64,000 nt of DNA from Cellvibrionaceae bacterium. GTDB taxonomy: Bacteria; Pseudomonadota; Gammaproteobacteria; Pseudomonadales; Cellvibrionaceae. This document shows positions 18,551 to 27,943 of the stretch, in pieces; position 1 is the stretch's first letter; each line of letters starts with the position of its first letter. The notes beneath the pieces are model-generated. The model searched no databases. It was not told where the DNA came from and was given only the letters and a program-made list of their open reading frames with translations. The DNA is taken from positions 248,001 through 312,000 of the forward strand of contig JAGKWQ010000001.1 of the NCBI GenBank assembly GCA_021151825.1, in the 5' to 3' direction. Position numbers and translations under genes: made by a program.

Positions 18551-20232
18551 ATCTGGATCAAGTCACACTGGAAATTCGCCCGCGCAGCGCTTGGGAAGCA
18601 GTTGATTTAGGTTTATTGATGGCGCGCCGCTGGTGGCTGCCAATGACCAAAGTCTGGTTACTCGTCAGCGTGCCAATCTTACTGATCGCACTGCTAATTC
18701 CCACCGATAAATGGTGGATAAGTGCGTTGCTAATCTGGTGGTTAAAACCCCTCTATGAACGCCCGTTGCTGCATATTCTAAGTCACGCAGTATTTAATGA
18801 TTTGCCAGATACCCGCAGCACACTAAAAGCATTTTCGTCATTTGCGTTCAAACAATTATTGTTAAGCCTCAGTTGGCGGCGCCTGAGCCCAACGCGCAGT
18901 ATGGATTTAGCGGTATTGCAACTGGAAGGATTAAGCGGCGCACGCCGGCAAGACCGTTTAGGTGTATTGCACCGCGAGGATTCATCGCCAGCGAGCTGGA
19001 TCAGCTTTTTTGGATTGATGATGGAATTTTCTTTGTGGACCGGGATGATCACCCTGATATGGTCATTCCTTCCGCGCGAACTCAACATCGAATGGGCAGG
19101 ATTATTTTTTAGCAATGAATCTGCAAAATTAATCGAGTTACAAATTATTCTCTGGTATTGCACGCTGGCATTAACGGCACCATTTTATGTTGCTTGCGGT
19201 TTTGCACTTTATTTGAATCGCCGCGTAAAACTGGAAGCATGGGATATAGATATCGCATTCCGCCGTATCATAAATAAACGCAGCACGCCATCATCAAATG
19301 TTCTGGCAATTGCGCTCGCTGCGTTGCTCGGTTTCTTGATTACCAGCGTCCCCGATAATGCTTATGCAGAAGAACCACCGACAACAGAAGCCGCTGAAAC
19401 AGAACAAACGCAAACTGCAAGGTCGTTATCGGCGTCGGAACATCTACCGGGAATGGCAACAGATTCCGCTACTGACACCAGCGGAATTATTGAAGACAAA
19501 CCTCTGGGCGATTATATCGAACTGAATCGCGACACTGCGCAGCACGCGATTAAAGACGTTATGCAACAAAGTGAATTCAGTCGTAAGGAAAAAGTCAGCA
19601 CCATTAAATGGGATACCAGGGAAGACAAAGAGCCCTCAGAGTTCTGGAAAAAATTCTTTGATTTTCTGCGTAACTTTGAAGGCTTTATTGCTGCTGCCAG
19701 TATGCTGGAAATTATATTATGGCTGGGTGTGATCGCACTGGTTGCTTTTGTTTTCTACCGTTATCGCCACTGGCTGGCCGCGCAATTTGTACGCATAAAA
19801 CCAACGCAGGTCGTACGCGAAAAACCGGTTACGTTATTTGGTATGGATGTCACGCGCGAATCACTACCGCACGATATTAGCCAGAGCGCTATGGAATTAA
19901 TGCGCGCGGGCAATAGCCGTGCTGCCCTTGCATTATTGTATCGTGCCAGTTTATTTCAACTAATTAACAGCGGCGTCGAAATTCAGGATGGTCATACTGA
20001 AGGTGAATGCGTGCAGTTAATGCGCGAACATTTTTCTCCCGCAACGAACGTGAAAAAAACACACCACAACACTGATACACGCATCGATTATTTCGCATTG
20101 CTAACCCGCGTATGGCAACAACTGGCATATGGCCACCAGAACCCGGATATAAACGTAGCGGAAAACCTCTGCCAACAATGGAATCCGTGCTGGCTACATA
20201 CAACCGCTAACGTTCAAGGTGGTACACAATGA
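18547..20232 (+). CDS. DUF4129 domain membrane protein
   Basis: A 561-residue protein with several N-terminal helices, a long polar middle part with Thr/Glu-rich sequence (about residues 275-345), another helix near residue 400 and a C-terminal soluble DUF4129 domain (AMELMRAGNSRAALALLYRASLFQL, later TRVWQQLAYGHQ). DUF4129 proteins are found in MoxR/DUF58 clusters and often resemble transglutaminase-associated proteins. It has GAGG before the start and overlaps both neighbours by four bases, so it is translationally coupled. Confidence 0.85.
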   Translation: MNLDQVTLEIRPRSAWEAVDLGLLMARRWWLPMTKVWLLVSVPILLIALLIPTDKWWISALLIWWLKPLYERPLLHILSHAVFNDLPDTRSTLKAFSSFAFKQLLLSLSWRRLSPTRSMDLAVLQLEGLSGARRQDRLGVLHREDSSPASWISFFGLMMEFSLWTGMITLIWSFLPRELNIEWAGLFFSNESAKLIELQIILWYCTLALTAPFYVACGFALYLNRRVKLEAWDIDIAFRRIINKRSTPSSNVLAIALAALLGFLITSVPDNAYAEEPPTTEAAETEQTQTARSLSASEHLPGMATDSATDTSGIIEDKPLGDYIELNRDTAQHAIKDVMQQSEFSRKEKVSTIKWDTREDKEPSEFWKKFFDFLRNFEGFIAAASMLEIILWLGVIALVAFVFYRYRHWLAAQFVRIKPTQVVREKPVTLFGMDVTRESLPHDISQSAMELMRAGNSRAALALLYRASLFQLINSGVEIQDGHTEGECVQLMREHFSPATNVKKTHHNTDTRIDYFALLTRVWQQLAYGHQNPDINVAENLCQQWNPCWLHTTANVQGGTQ

Positions 20233-21803
20233 CAGTATCACCGGACAAAACAACAGAATCACACAACACAGAGTCGAGCAACAAAGAGCCTGACAACAAA
20301 GAATCAAGCAACAGAAAAATTGCATTAATTGTTGCCCTACTCCTCACCATTATTGGCGGGCTCGGCTATTGGTGGTACACCACACTGGTGTGGGAAGAAA
20401 AAGAAATTGATTTGGGCTTCTCCAAAGAGGCCCTGCAAAATAACTTCCTTGCCGCGGAAATTTTTCTGCGCAAACACGGGATACAAGCCACCACTGTAAA
20501 AAAACTCAGCCTGCTGGACTCGCATCGCTGGCGCAATATTGAGCTGGGTCGCAACGACACCCTCGTATTAATTAATGCCAACAAAACCCTCGACGACGCT
20601 CGTTACGATAGCCTGTACGAATGGGTTGAGAACGGCGGAACGCTGATTACGTCCACACAAAATCCCTTTATTGGTACTCACACCAGTGAAGAGGATTTAT
20701 TACTGAGTGACTTCGGTATTACGCCCGCAGAAGATGAAATCAAGCGAGTAAAAGATTTATTGGACACTATCGCAGACGGTTTGGAAGACGGCGAAACACA
20801 AGATGATGAATCAACCAGTGACGAATCTGCTGATGCCAAATCCGCTGGCGAAGAGTCTGTTAATAAAGAATCTGCTAACGAGGAACTCACCCAAAAAACA
20901 CAGCAAGATACATCGCCTGACGAATCTACCGATAAAGATACCAGCAACAATGTAAAAAAAGAAAAAGCTGACAAGCCGGAAAATTATTATCGTTGCAGCA
21001 TGAATGAACATCCGACAGAGGTTTATTTTGCCGATGAGTCCAAACCTTTACGTTTTGATTTCAGCCACGAAGAAGCATTTACCTATCGTAATAGTGATAG
21101 CGCTAATGAAGACAGTATTGCAGAAGAACCTGACGTAATTGCAAGCGAAGACGATGAAAAAAGCCCGGAAGACGCAGAGCGCAATGAAGAAAACATTAAT
21201 GTAGATAACACAGCATCAACCAGTCAAAAAGAACACTTACTCTTTTTTGAAATCGGCGCTGGTTCAATCACTATCACCAGCGATAACTTTATCTGGTCCA
21301 ACCGCCGTATTGATTGCCACGATCACGCGTATGCACTCTGGAGTCTCGTAAATCCCAATGGCCGTGTCTGGTTTTTGGTTAATCAGGATGCTCCATCGCT
21401 CGCAGCAATTATTTGGGCACAAGCAAAATATGCCGTACTCGCCGGCGTGCTCGCATTGGTATTTTGGTTATGGACCAGCAGCACTCGCTTCGGGCCAATA
21501 TTCGTTGTGCCACAACAAGGTCGTCGCAGCCTCGCAGAACATATTTATGCCAGTGCCATGTTGCTCTGGCGCAAACAGCAGCATCCGCAACTACTCACGT
21601 TATTGCGCGCGGAAATTCAGGAGCGACTTATACAACAAATGCTGCCACCAGAAAACGTACAACAGCAAATTGAATTCTTAACGTCGCTGACCGGCTTAAC
21701 CCAAGCCGAAATCCAATACGCTCTATTTACAAATAATCTTACCCATCCGCAAGAATTCACCCGGGCCATCGCGCATTTGCAAATTATCAGGAAATATTTA
21801 TGA
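20229..21803 (+). CDS. DUF4350 domain membrane protein with long acidic insert
   Basis: A 524-residue protein with an N-terminal helix (about residues 30-50), a DUF4350-type domain (NFLAAEIFLRKHGI; the nucleotide-like DTLVLINANKTL and NGGTLITSTQNP stretches), a second helix near residue 400 and a cytoplasmic helical tail. Between about residues 175 and 335 is a low-complexity acidic region of Glu, Ser, Asp and Lys with repeated ES/DES units, much longer than in family members I know. It sits between the DUF4129 and MoxR genes with 4-bp overlaps. Its role is likely structural within the MoxR-dependent complex. Confidence 0.85.
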   Translation: MTVSPDKTTESHNTESSNKEPDNKESSNRKIALIVALLLTIIGGLGYWWYTTLVWEEKEIDLGFSKEALQNNFLAAEIFLRKHGIQATTVKKLSLLDSHRWRNIELGRNDTLVLINANKTLDDARYDSLYEWVENGGTLITSTQNPFIGTHTSEEDLLLSDFGITPAEDEIKRVKDLLDTIADGLEDGETQDDESTSDESADAKSAGEESVNKESANEELTQKTQQDTSPDESTDKDTSNNVKKEKADKPENYYRCSMNEHPTEVYFADESKPLRFDFSHEEAFTYRNSDSANEDSIAEEPDVIASEDDEKSPEDAERNEENINVDNTASTSQKEHLLFFEIGAGSITITSDNFIWSNRRIDCHDHAYALWSLVNPNGRVWFLVNQDAPSLAAIIWAQAKYAVLAGVLALVFWLWTSSTRFGPIFVVPQQGRRSLAEHIYASAMLLWRKQQHPQLLTLLRAEIQERLIQQMLPPENVQQQIEFLTSLTGLTQAEIQYALFTNNLTHPQEFTRAIAHLQIIRKYL

Positions 21804-22822
21804 ATGATTCAGTAAACAACCAGAATACAACTGACGCCGGCAAAAGCCAGGAAGAAAGTTTGCAAAGCCGTTTGCAGCAGGCGAGCACCGTTGCCAACAA
21901 CTTGCTCAATGAAATCAGGAAGGTTCTTATTGGTCAGGATGCCATTATTGAACAAGTCCTGATTGCATTAATTGCGCGCGGCCATGTATTGATTGAAGGT
22001 GTTCCTGGCCTAGGTAAAACGCTTCTGGTACGCAGCCTCGCCAAATGTTTTGGCGGACAATTTTCGCGCGTGCAATTCACCCCGGATTTAATGCCCAGCG
22101 ATGTGACCGGCCATGCGATGTTTAATATGGCCAAGCAAGAATTTGAAATTCGTCGCGGCCCCGCATTTACCAATTTATTACTCGCCGACGAAATTAACCG
22201 CGCCCCTGCCAAAACCCAGGCTGCATTGCTGGAAGTGATGCAGGAAGGACAAATCACCATCGAAGGTGAGTCCTTTAAGACTGGCGAGCCATTTATGGTG
22301 CTGGCAACGCAAAACCCGGTTGAGCAGGAAGGTACTTATCCGCTGCCAGAAGCGGAACTTGATCGCTTTATGTTGAAGGTCATCATTGATTACCCCAGTG
22401 AAAGCGATGAACAAATCATGCTGCGCCAGGTAAGTTCACAAGCGCAAGGCGGTTTTGGTTTGGAACATATCCGCACCTTATTAAAACCGGCCCATGTACT
22501 GAGCCTGCAAAAAATCGCCGAGCAAATTACTGTCGATGAACAAATTCTTCAGTACGTAGTAAAACTGGTGCGCGCTACGCGCAGTTGGTCTGGCATTTCA
22601 CGCGGTGCAGGCCCACGCGCATCTATCGCATTGCTAGCCGCAGCGCGTGCTTATGCACTACTTAACAACAACGCGTTTGTCACACCGGATGATGTGAAAA
22701 AAATGTTTATCCCGGCATTGCGCCATCGCATTTTGTTATCGCCGGAACTGGCAATTGAAGGCGTGGCAGCAGAACGCATTTTGAATAAAATTTTGCTGCA
22801 AGTCGAAGCACCGAGACATTGA
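21800..22822 (+). CDS. MoxR-family AAA+ ATPase
   Basis: A 340-residue cytosolic ATPase. Walker A GVPGLGKT lies at residues 67-74, Walker B is LLLADEINR, and sensor-1 is in LATQNPVEQEGTYPLPEAELDRF, the hallmark of MoxR proteins. Members act as chaperones that insert cofactors or assemble complexes together with von Willebrand A-type (DUF58) partners. It overlaps the previous gene by 4 bp. A REPIN-like repeat separates it from the DUF58 gene, although the two normally adjoin. Confidence 0.95.
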   Translation: MNDSVNNQNTTDAGKSQEESLQSRLQQASTVANNLLNEIRKVLIGQDAIIEQVLIALIARGHVLIEGVPGLGKTLLVRSLAKCFGGQFSRVQFTPDLMPSDVTGHAMFNMAKQEFEIRRGPAFTNLLLADEINRAPAKTQAALLEVMQEGQITIEGESFKTGEPFMVLATQNPVEQEGTYPLPEAELDRFMLKVIIDYPSESDEQIMLRQVSSQAQGGFGLEHIRTLLKPAHVLSLQKIAEQITVDEQILQYVVKLVRATRSWSGISRGAGPRASIALLAAARAYALLNNNAFVTPDDVKKMFIPALRHRILLSPELAIEGVAAERILNKILLQVEAPRH

Positions 22823-22833
22823 TATTTGACTCT

Positions 22834-22919
22834 GTGTCGGAAGGCGGCTTCGACTTTTCCAACCTACAATTTCAGGAACCATTGCCTGTAGGTTGGAAGA
22901 GTGTAGCGACTTCCGACAC
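22834..22919. repeat. REPIN-like element (two inverted REP hairpins)
   Basis: Two imperfect hairpins face each other. The right one begins GTAG (22888-22891), then GTTGGAAG...CTTCCGAC; the left one is its inverted copy, ending CTAC (22864-22867) and beginning GTGTCGGAAG. The arms GTGTCGGAAG/CTTCCGACAC and TTCCAACCTACA/TGTAGGTTGGAA are perfect over 10 and 12 bp. A GTAG head followed by a short palindrome is the known signature of REP sequences mobilised by RAYT transposases, and two in inverted order form a REPIN. Confidence 0.8.
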
Positions 22920-22961
22920 TTTCCCTGAGCACAAGTCCCGAATAATCGCCTGGAAAGTTTT

Positions 22962-24311
22962 ATGCGTAGACAATGGATACCCGCCACGCGCTGTGCAACA
23001 TTTTTTGCACTGCTGGGCATTGCCCTATTGATCAATAAATTCAGCGCCCATTACTTTAAAGTAAGCATTCCGGAATTTTTGCTGGAAGCCCTATTTGCCG
23101 GGGCCTTGATAATTTTATTGCTGGATTTTTTATTTTCGCGCCGTTTACCTCCTGTTGAAATTACCCGCGATTTACCGGGCAACCTCGCCGTAGATAAATG
23201 GACTCCAGTCAAACTGCAACTTCGCCATCACTTTACCCACGCCACAAAAGTTCGCATTTTTGACGGTGTGCCAACCGGTAGCGACTACCAGCACTTGCCC
23301 CTTACACTAGAATTAAAACCCAATCAAATCAGTAAGAGCGAATATTTATTGCGCCCGCTGGAACGCGGCTCGTTGCTCATTAATAAGAGCCATATCGAAT
23401 TCAATAGCCCGTTGGGTTTGTGGAATATTCGGTATTGGGCCGGCATCACTTCAGAATCAAAGGTCTATCCGGATTTTGTGGCCATCGCCAACTATGCAAT
23501 TCTCGCCACCGAAAATCACACCAGTCAAATGGGCATCAGAAAAAGACAACGGCGCGGTGAAGGCATGGAGTTTCATCAGTTGCGCGAGTTCCGCCAGGGC
23601 GACAGCCTGCGTCAACTCGACTGGAAAGCCACCTCGCGCCGCCAAAAATTAATCGCACGCGATTATCAGGACGAACGCGATCAGCAAATTGTATTAATGG
23701 TCGACAGCGGCCGCCGCATGCGCGCGAAAGATGATGAGCTCAGTCATTTTGATCACGCACTCAACGCAATGTTGTTAGTAAGTTATATTGCTTTACGCCA
23801 AGGCGATAACGTAAGCCTGATGAGTTTCGGCAACGAAGGCAACAACAGCAGGCATCGCTGGATTCCGCCACAAAAAGGTACCGAACGTGTAAAGGTTTTA
23901 CTCAACGGCATTTACGATTTACAAGCCAGCCAGGCCACTGCCGATTACATCACCGCCGCTGAAAAATTATCAGTATTACAACCCAAGCGATCGCTCATCA
24001 TTTTAGTCACCAACTCTCGCGATGAGGATAACAGCGAACTATTACTCGCCGCCAAACTGTTAAAGAAACGTCATCTAGTTATGATCGCCAATATCCGCGA
24101 GCAAGTTTTGGATGACCTCAACGAATTACCCGTAAGCACCTTTGACGACGCGCTCAACTACGCCGGTGTTCGCCGTTTCCTGCACGAGCGCAGTGAATCC
24201 CATAAAAAATTAACTGCCGCCGGAGTTTATGCAGTGGATTGCACCGCTGACCAATTAGCTGTACGGGTTGCGAATGCATATTTGGAAATTAAGAGTGCCG
24301 GGGTTTTGTAA
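22962..24311 (+). CDS. DUF58 / von Willebrand A-like protein
   Basis: A 449-residue protein with two N-terminal membrane helices and a soluble part. The DUF58 signature is present: EGMEFHQLREFRQGDSLRQ and LDWKATSRRQKLIARDY near the middle, then MVDSGRRM, the start of a VWA-like fold with a MIDAS-type DxS. Such proteins are partners of MoxR ATPases. It closes the cluster begun by the RDD gene, 139 bp after moxR because of the inserted REPIN. Confidence 0.92.
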   Translation: MRRQWIPATRCATFFALLGIALLINKFSAHYFKVSIPEFLLEALFAGALIILLLDFLFSRRLPPVEITRDLPGNLAVDKWTPVKLQLRHHFTHATKVRIFDGVPTGSDYQHLPLTLELKPNQISKSEYLLRPLERGSLLINKSHIEFNSPLGLWNIRYWAGITSESKVYPDFVAIANYAILATENHTSQMGIRKRQRRGEGMEFHQLREFRQGDSLRQLDWKATSRRQKLIARDYQDERDQQIVLMVDSGRRMRAKDDELSHFDHALNAMLLVSYIALRQGDNVSLMSFGNEGNNSRHRWIPPQKGTERVKVLLNGIYDLQASQATADYITAAEKLSVLQPKRSLIILVTNSRDEDNSELLLAAKLLKKRHLVMIANIREQVLDDLNELPVSTFDDALNYAGVRRFLHERSESHKKLTAAGVYAVDCTADQLAVRVANAYLEIKSAGVL

Positions 24312-24405
24312 TCACAAGAAAAACATAATCCGCCGCTATTAAGCGCTAATTAAAAGAGTAAAGAAAACAGCAACATCAACCAATAGCAATCAAGGAGCAA
24401 TACCC

Positions 24406-25347
24406 ATGCAAGATGTAATGAAAATGGCAGGACATTATACAGGACATGCATTCTGGAGCATTTCCACTGGCGAAACACTGATTCCCATTGTTGGTTATCT
24501 GGATAACGCAGGTGAACAACGAATGGAAAGATATGCAATGGAGTCTGTCAAAGCAATTGCATTGGGTGAGCAAAAAATTTCTGAATTATCGGATGATACC
24601 AAAGGTGCAGTTTTTATACGGGACGGCTACATCACGCTCGAAACGGGCAAGACTGATGCAATTATTATTGATGTAAGTCTGAAAGGTGATCAACAAGGCC
24701 GCATTCAATATATGTTCCCCTACAGACATGCGGAACATGAAAAAGGGTTTGCATTGCACCGACTCAAGGTCACGCAACTAAACGGGGTTTCAACTGACGA
24801 TCTGGAAGCGCTCAGCAATTTCTTCTGGGATGGAATTGAGTCACACCAGCAAGGCAGAGAGATATTAGAAAATCAATATCAGGATCAACCAGACAGTGTT
24901 GATGCCCTTGCCTCTTCAGGTATTGAAGGTGATGATTTTAACACTTTGAAAAATGCCCCATTCCTGATTTTTTTCCTTGTCTCCGCAGCAGATGGAAAAA
25001 TTGATAAGAAGGAGGTTCTAGAGTTTATTAAAGTACTTTCCTCACCGGAAATCCAATCTCACGATTTAATGGTCAGAGTCATTACCAACATTATTACAAC
25101 TGTGCCAGAGCGCCTCACAGAAATGGCCACAGCAGATATCAATTATGCTGTTGAACTTATCAAGATACGTTTAATTCTTGAAACCAATCTGCCATCTGAA
25201 GAAGCCCTGGAAATCAAAAAATCCCTGCTCGACCTGGGCAACAGAATCGCCAGTGCATCAGGATCTTTTTTTGGCTTTGGAAGCAAAATTGACAAGAAAG
25301 AAAAAGCTGCACTTGACGCTATTGCTAGCATACTTGGCCTGGAGTAA
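24406..25347 (+). CDS. Protein with C-terminal TerB-like domain
   Basis: A 313-residue soluble protein. The N-terminal half is of unknown fold; the C-terminal part, about residues 180-313, is helical and carries VSAADGKIDKKEVLEF, the acidic loop typical of TerB-like domains. It could bind metal or phospho-ligands. No J domain is present, unlike the two TerB proteins at 7.9-9.7 kb. It follows the MoxR cluster after 94 bp and has its own terminator. A close functional link to that cluster is possible but unproven. Confidence 0.65.
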   Translation: MQDVMKMAGHYTGHAFWSISTGETLIPIVGYLDNAGEQRMERYAMESVKAIALGEQKISELSDDTKGAVFIRDGYITLETGKTDAIIIDVSLKGDQQGRIQYMFPYRHAEHEKGFALHRLKVTQLNGVSTDDLEALSNFFWDGIESHQQGREILENQYQDQPDSVDALASSGIEGDDFNTLKNAPFLIFFLVSAADGKIDKKEVLEFIKVLSSPEIQSHDLMVRVITNIITTVPERLTEMATADINYAVELIKIRLILETNLPSEEALEIKKSLLDLGNRIASASGSFFGFGSKIDKKEKAALDAIASILGLE

Positions 25348-25384
25348 ACCCAGCCCCGATTAATACCCAGCCATTTAAAATGGC

Positions 25385-25430
25385 AACCGCAGCACATTCA
25401 AAACCGAAATTGTGCTGCGGTTTATTCTTT
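25385..25430 (+). terminator. Rho-independent terminator
   Basis: A 12-bp perfect stem, AACCGCAGCACA/TGTGCTGCGGTT, with a 14-base loop, followed by TATTCTTT. It ends the TerB-like gene transcript. Confidence 0.8.
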
Positions 25431-25502
25431 ATGGATATCTCATTGAAATTTTACCCTTCGTAAATATTATTAACTTTTTTGGTTACCAATACATTTAATC
25501 CT

Positions 25503-25997
25503 ATGCCATTCACACCACTCCATATGGGCCCAGGCCTTTTAATAAAATCCGTATTACAAGGTAGTTTTAGCCTTATGATTTTTGGCTGGGCTCAGATCGC
25601 AATGGATATAAAACCATTAATTGTAATGATTAACGGAGAAGGCCATATTCATGGCTTCACTCATACTTATATTGGGGCGAGTTTGATTGCTATTTTTGCA
25701 GCCATCACGGGTAAATATCTGTCTGAGTTCGGGCTTAAATTTTTCGAAATTCCAACACCGAACTCAGGAAAAATATTCTGGTGGGTTAGTTTCCTGAGTG
25801 CGTTTATTGGAACCTTTAGTCATGTATTCCTTGATAGCATCATGCATGCTGATGTGCAGCCGTTCTATCCCATATCACTATTGAATGGTTTACACCAATA
25901 TATATCGGTAGGGCTTTTGCATAAGTTCTGTATTTATAGCGGACTGATTGGTGCAGCTATTTACTATCTGGTATCTTTAAGGAAAGAAGACAATTAA
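25503..25997 (+). CDS. Membrane protein resembling metal-dependent membrane hydrolases (YdjM/DUF4184-like)
   Basis: A 164-residue protein with four to five hydrophobic segments. It opens with MPFTPLHMGPG, and later has HGFTHTYIGAS and FSHVFLDSIMHAD, a set of histidine/aspartate motifs within helices like those in YdjM-type membrane-bound metal-dependent hydrolases. The reaction is unknown. Start ATG 25503 is chosen because family members begin at this motif; an upstream TTG at 25479 lacks a ribosome binding site. It is followed after 17 bp by another small membrane gene, and both look more AT-rich than their neighbours. Confidence 0.65.
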   Translation: MPFTPLHMGPGLLIKSVLQGSFSLMIFGWAQIAMDIKPLIVMINGEGHIHGFTHTYIGASLIAIFAAITGKYLSEFGLKFFEIPTPNSGKIFWWVSFLSAFIGTFSHVFLDSIMHADVQPFYPISLLNGLHQYISVGLLHKFCIYSGLIGAAIYYLVSLRKEDN

Positions 25998-26014
25998 ATT
26001 TTAAGGAAAAGAAA

Positions 26015-26536
26015 ATGAATAACGTAGTTGTACTATATCTGACAGGTATGTTCGTAGGAATCCCGTTATTTTTGTTAACAATTTATTTATTGATAAAAGC
26101 AGTAAAATCAAGAAAAGGAATGGCAATGGTATTAGCCATTTCAAAATACAAGATAACTTGGGTTATTCTTCTATTAAGCTTACTAACCCCAGCTTATGTA
26201 CAGGATTATTATGGAAAACCTCAATATGTGTTCGGGTTTATAGTATTCCTTCTTGGGCCCGTTGGTTTTTTTGCAGGGCACTTTTCATGGATCGCGAATA
26301 TATTCCTATTTTTAGGGCTCAGGAAAAGAAAATCAAATATTGATTCATCAAACTTCTTTTTTGTTGTAGCTATCCTAAGCGGGCTTACTTTTTTATTACC
26401 TGATAGAATTGCTTCAGGATCAGCTGGTGAATATGAGTATCACGCTCACATAGGGTTTTATCTTTGGTTATTAGGGATGGTATGTGCACTTATTGAAAAT
26501 GTGCGCATCAGTCAGATAAAAAACTCTAAAACTTAA
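26015..26536 (+). CDS. Small multi-helix membrane protein, unknown
   Basis: A 173-residue protein with about five hydrophobic helices and a short basic end. AAGGAAA lies just before the ATG. I do not recognise a family. It is probably co-transcribed with the preceding membrane gene (17 bp gap) and is AT-rich compared with its neighbours, which may point to acquisition. A strong hairpin ends the pair. Confidence 0.65.
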   Translation: MNNVVVLYLTGMFVGIPLFLLTIYLLIKAVKSRKGMAMVLAISKYKITWVILLLSLLTPAYVQDYYGKPQYVFGFIVFLLGPVGFFAGHFSWIANIFLFLGLRKRKSNIDSSNFFFVVAILSGLTFLLPDRIASGSAGEYEYHAHIGFYLWLLGMVCALIENVRISQIKNSKT

Positions 26537-26547
26537 GAAATTGCACT

Positions 26548-26595
26548 TTAACTATAAATGCCCCTCAATAAACATAGAGTGGCATTTATAGTTAA
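26548..26595. terminator. Bidirectional terminator between convergent genes
   Basis: A long perfect stem, TTAACTATAAATGCC/GGCATTTATAGTTAA (15 bp, extended by CTC/GAG), with AT-rich ends. It separates the plus-strand membrane gene from the minus-strand DUF1552 gene that stops at 26598. Confidence 0.8.
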
Positions 26596-26597
26596 TT

Positions 26598-27926
26598 TTA
26601 CCGCAAAAACCCAGTCACCCCACCCGAACTATTCCCATACCTCCCCCAATTCAAACCAAATGCCTTGGAGATATCGAGGTATAAATTCGACATGCCGGTG
26701 TTGTTTGCATCTATAGCTGTGCCAGAACGGATTGCATTACCTGCACCACCCGCAACATAAATGCCGGGATTTTCTTGCTGGTGGTTGCCGCCACCAACTT
26801 CGGACATTACTAAAATTAATGTGTTATCCAAGAGCGTCCCACCGTAGGTTACATCGGGGCGAGCGGCGAGTTCGTCCATTAGGTATGCGACCATAATGTT
26901 GTACCAGCGGGTTTGCGCATCGAATAAAGATGACTCATTGTGCGAGCTGACGTGACTGCGGGTTTCGTTGTAGGTTAATTTTATGCCTGAACCATAATCG
27001 CCCATGTAAGGTCGGATATCGGGAGAAATAATTCTTAATGATTCATCTTGTGCGCCCATAAATTGGAATGTTGCGGTGCGCGTAACATTCGCCTGAAATG
27101 CCATAGCGATATTGCGCATTTGTGCTTTGGCGATTGCATCTGCATCGTCATCAACACCCGTCATACCGATGCTGGGGCGAGAAAAACCGGTACCGCCAAT
27201 ATCCAAGGTGCCGCTGAGGGTATTTTGATAATAATTCAACGCTTCTTCATGGGTTAATAATTTCCCCTGCTGTTTTACATTGAGCGTATTGGCCTGCAAT
27301 AAATCCAGATTTTCATGCAAGGTTTCCAATACTTTTTTGCGGCGCGCCGCATCGGGATCAGGAGTGCCGCTACTGTTGCCAACCACATCGGCGAGCAGCG
27401 CGTCGTACACTTGTTGTGGATTGTCGGACACCTGGATTTTGTTGCGATTTTTATCGGTAAAGGGCATGTATTCCGTGCCTTTTGCTTTACTCGACCAAAC
27501 ACCCACGTGCATATTTTTAGTTAAGCGCCCACCAAGCGCTTCACCGATGGCGACATCGAATGTCGTTGCATATTCCTGCCCACCGGAAAATACCGCGCGA
27601 CAGGCTTCCGGGTGGCCAGAGCTACCGCCGTGGCCGTTATAGGTGAGGTTTTTTATCGGCACAATTTTAGTGAGGTGCGCGTTTAAATGTTGCAACGGGC
27701 TGGTGGCAAAACTGTTGCTGCCCAATGCACCTGCATTGTAGGAATGCCATTTATCGCGCACGCATCCGTTCGGGTAATACACCATAATAAAACGTTTAGC
27801 GCCCGCTGTTTGTGCAAACACATTGGCCGACAACATAAATTGACTGGTGAATGCGGTAGTCAAACCCAACTTGGCAATACTGCGCAGGAAATCGCGACGC
27901 TGCATTTTATTTTTTAATACATTCAT
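26598..27926 (-). CDS. DUF1552 domain protein, Tat-exported
   Basis: A 442-residue protein. The N-terminal MQRRDFLRSIAKLGL is a twin-arginine signal followed by a hydrophobic stretch and an Ala-rich cleavage region, so export of a folded protein is likely. The mature part is the DUF1552 family: RFIMVYYPNGCVRDKWH, then TYNGHGGSSGHPEACR and VMSEVGGGNHQQENPG. Function is unknown; the gene is regularly paired with DUF1592/DUF1588/DUF1585 cytochrome-like proteins. Here it starts 17 bp after such a gene with GAGGAGGG upstream, so both come from one operon. Confidence 0.9.
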   Translation of the reverse strand: MNVLKNKMQRRDFLRSIAKLGLTTAFTSQFMLSANVFAQTAGAKRFIMVYYPNGCVRDKWHSYNAGALGSNSFATSPLQHLNAHLTKIVPIKNLTYNGHGGSSGHPEACRAVFSGGQEYATTFDVAIGEALGGRLTKNMHVGVWSSKAKGTEYMPFTDKNRNKIQVSDNPQQVYDALLADVVGNSSGTPDPDAARRKKVLETLHENLDLLQANTLNVKQQGKLLTHEEALNYYQNTLSGTLDIGGTGFSRPSIGMTGVDDDADAIAKAQMRNIAMAFQANVTRTATFQFMGAQDESLRIISPDIRPYMGDYGSGIKLTYNETRSHVSSHNESSLFDAQTRWYNIMVAYLMDELAARPDVTYGGTLLDNTLILVMSEVGGGNHQQENPGIYVAGGAGNAIRSGTAIDANNTGMSNLYLDISKAFGLNWGRYGNSSGGVTGFLR

Positions 27927-27943
27927 CTTAATGCCCTCCTCAG

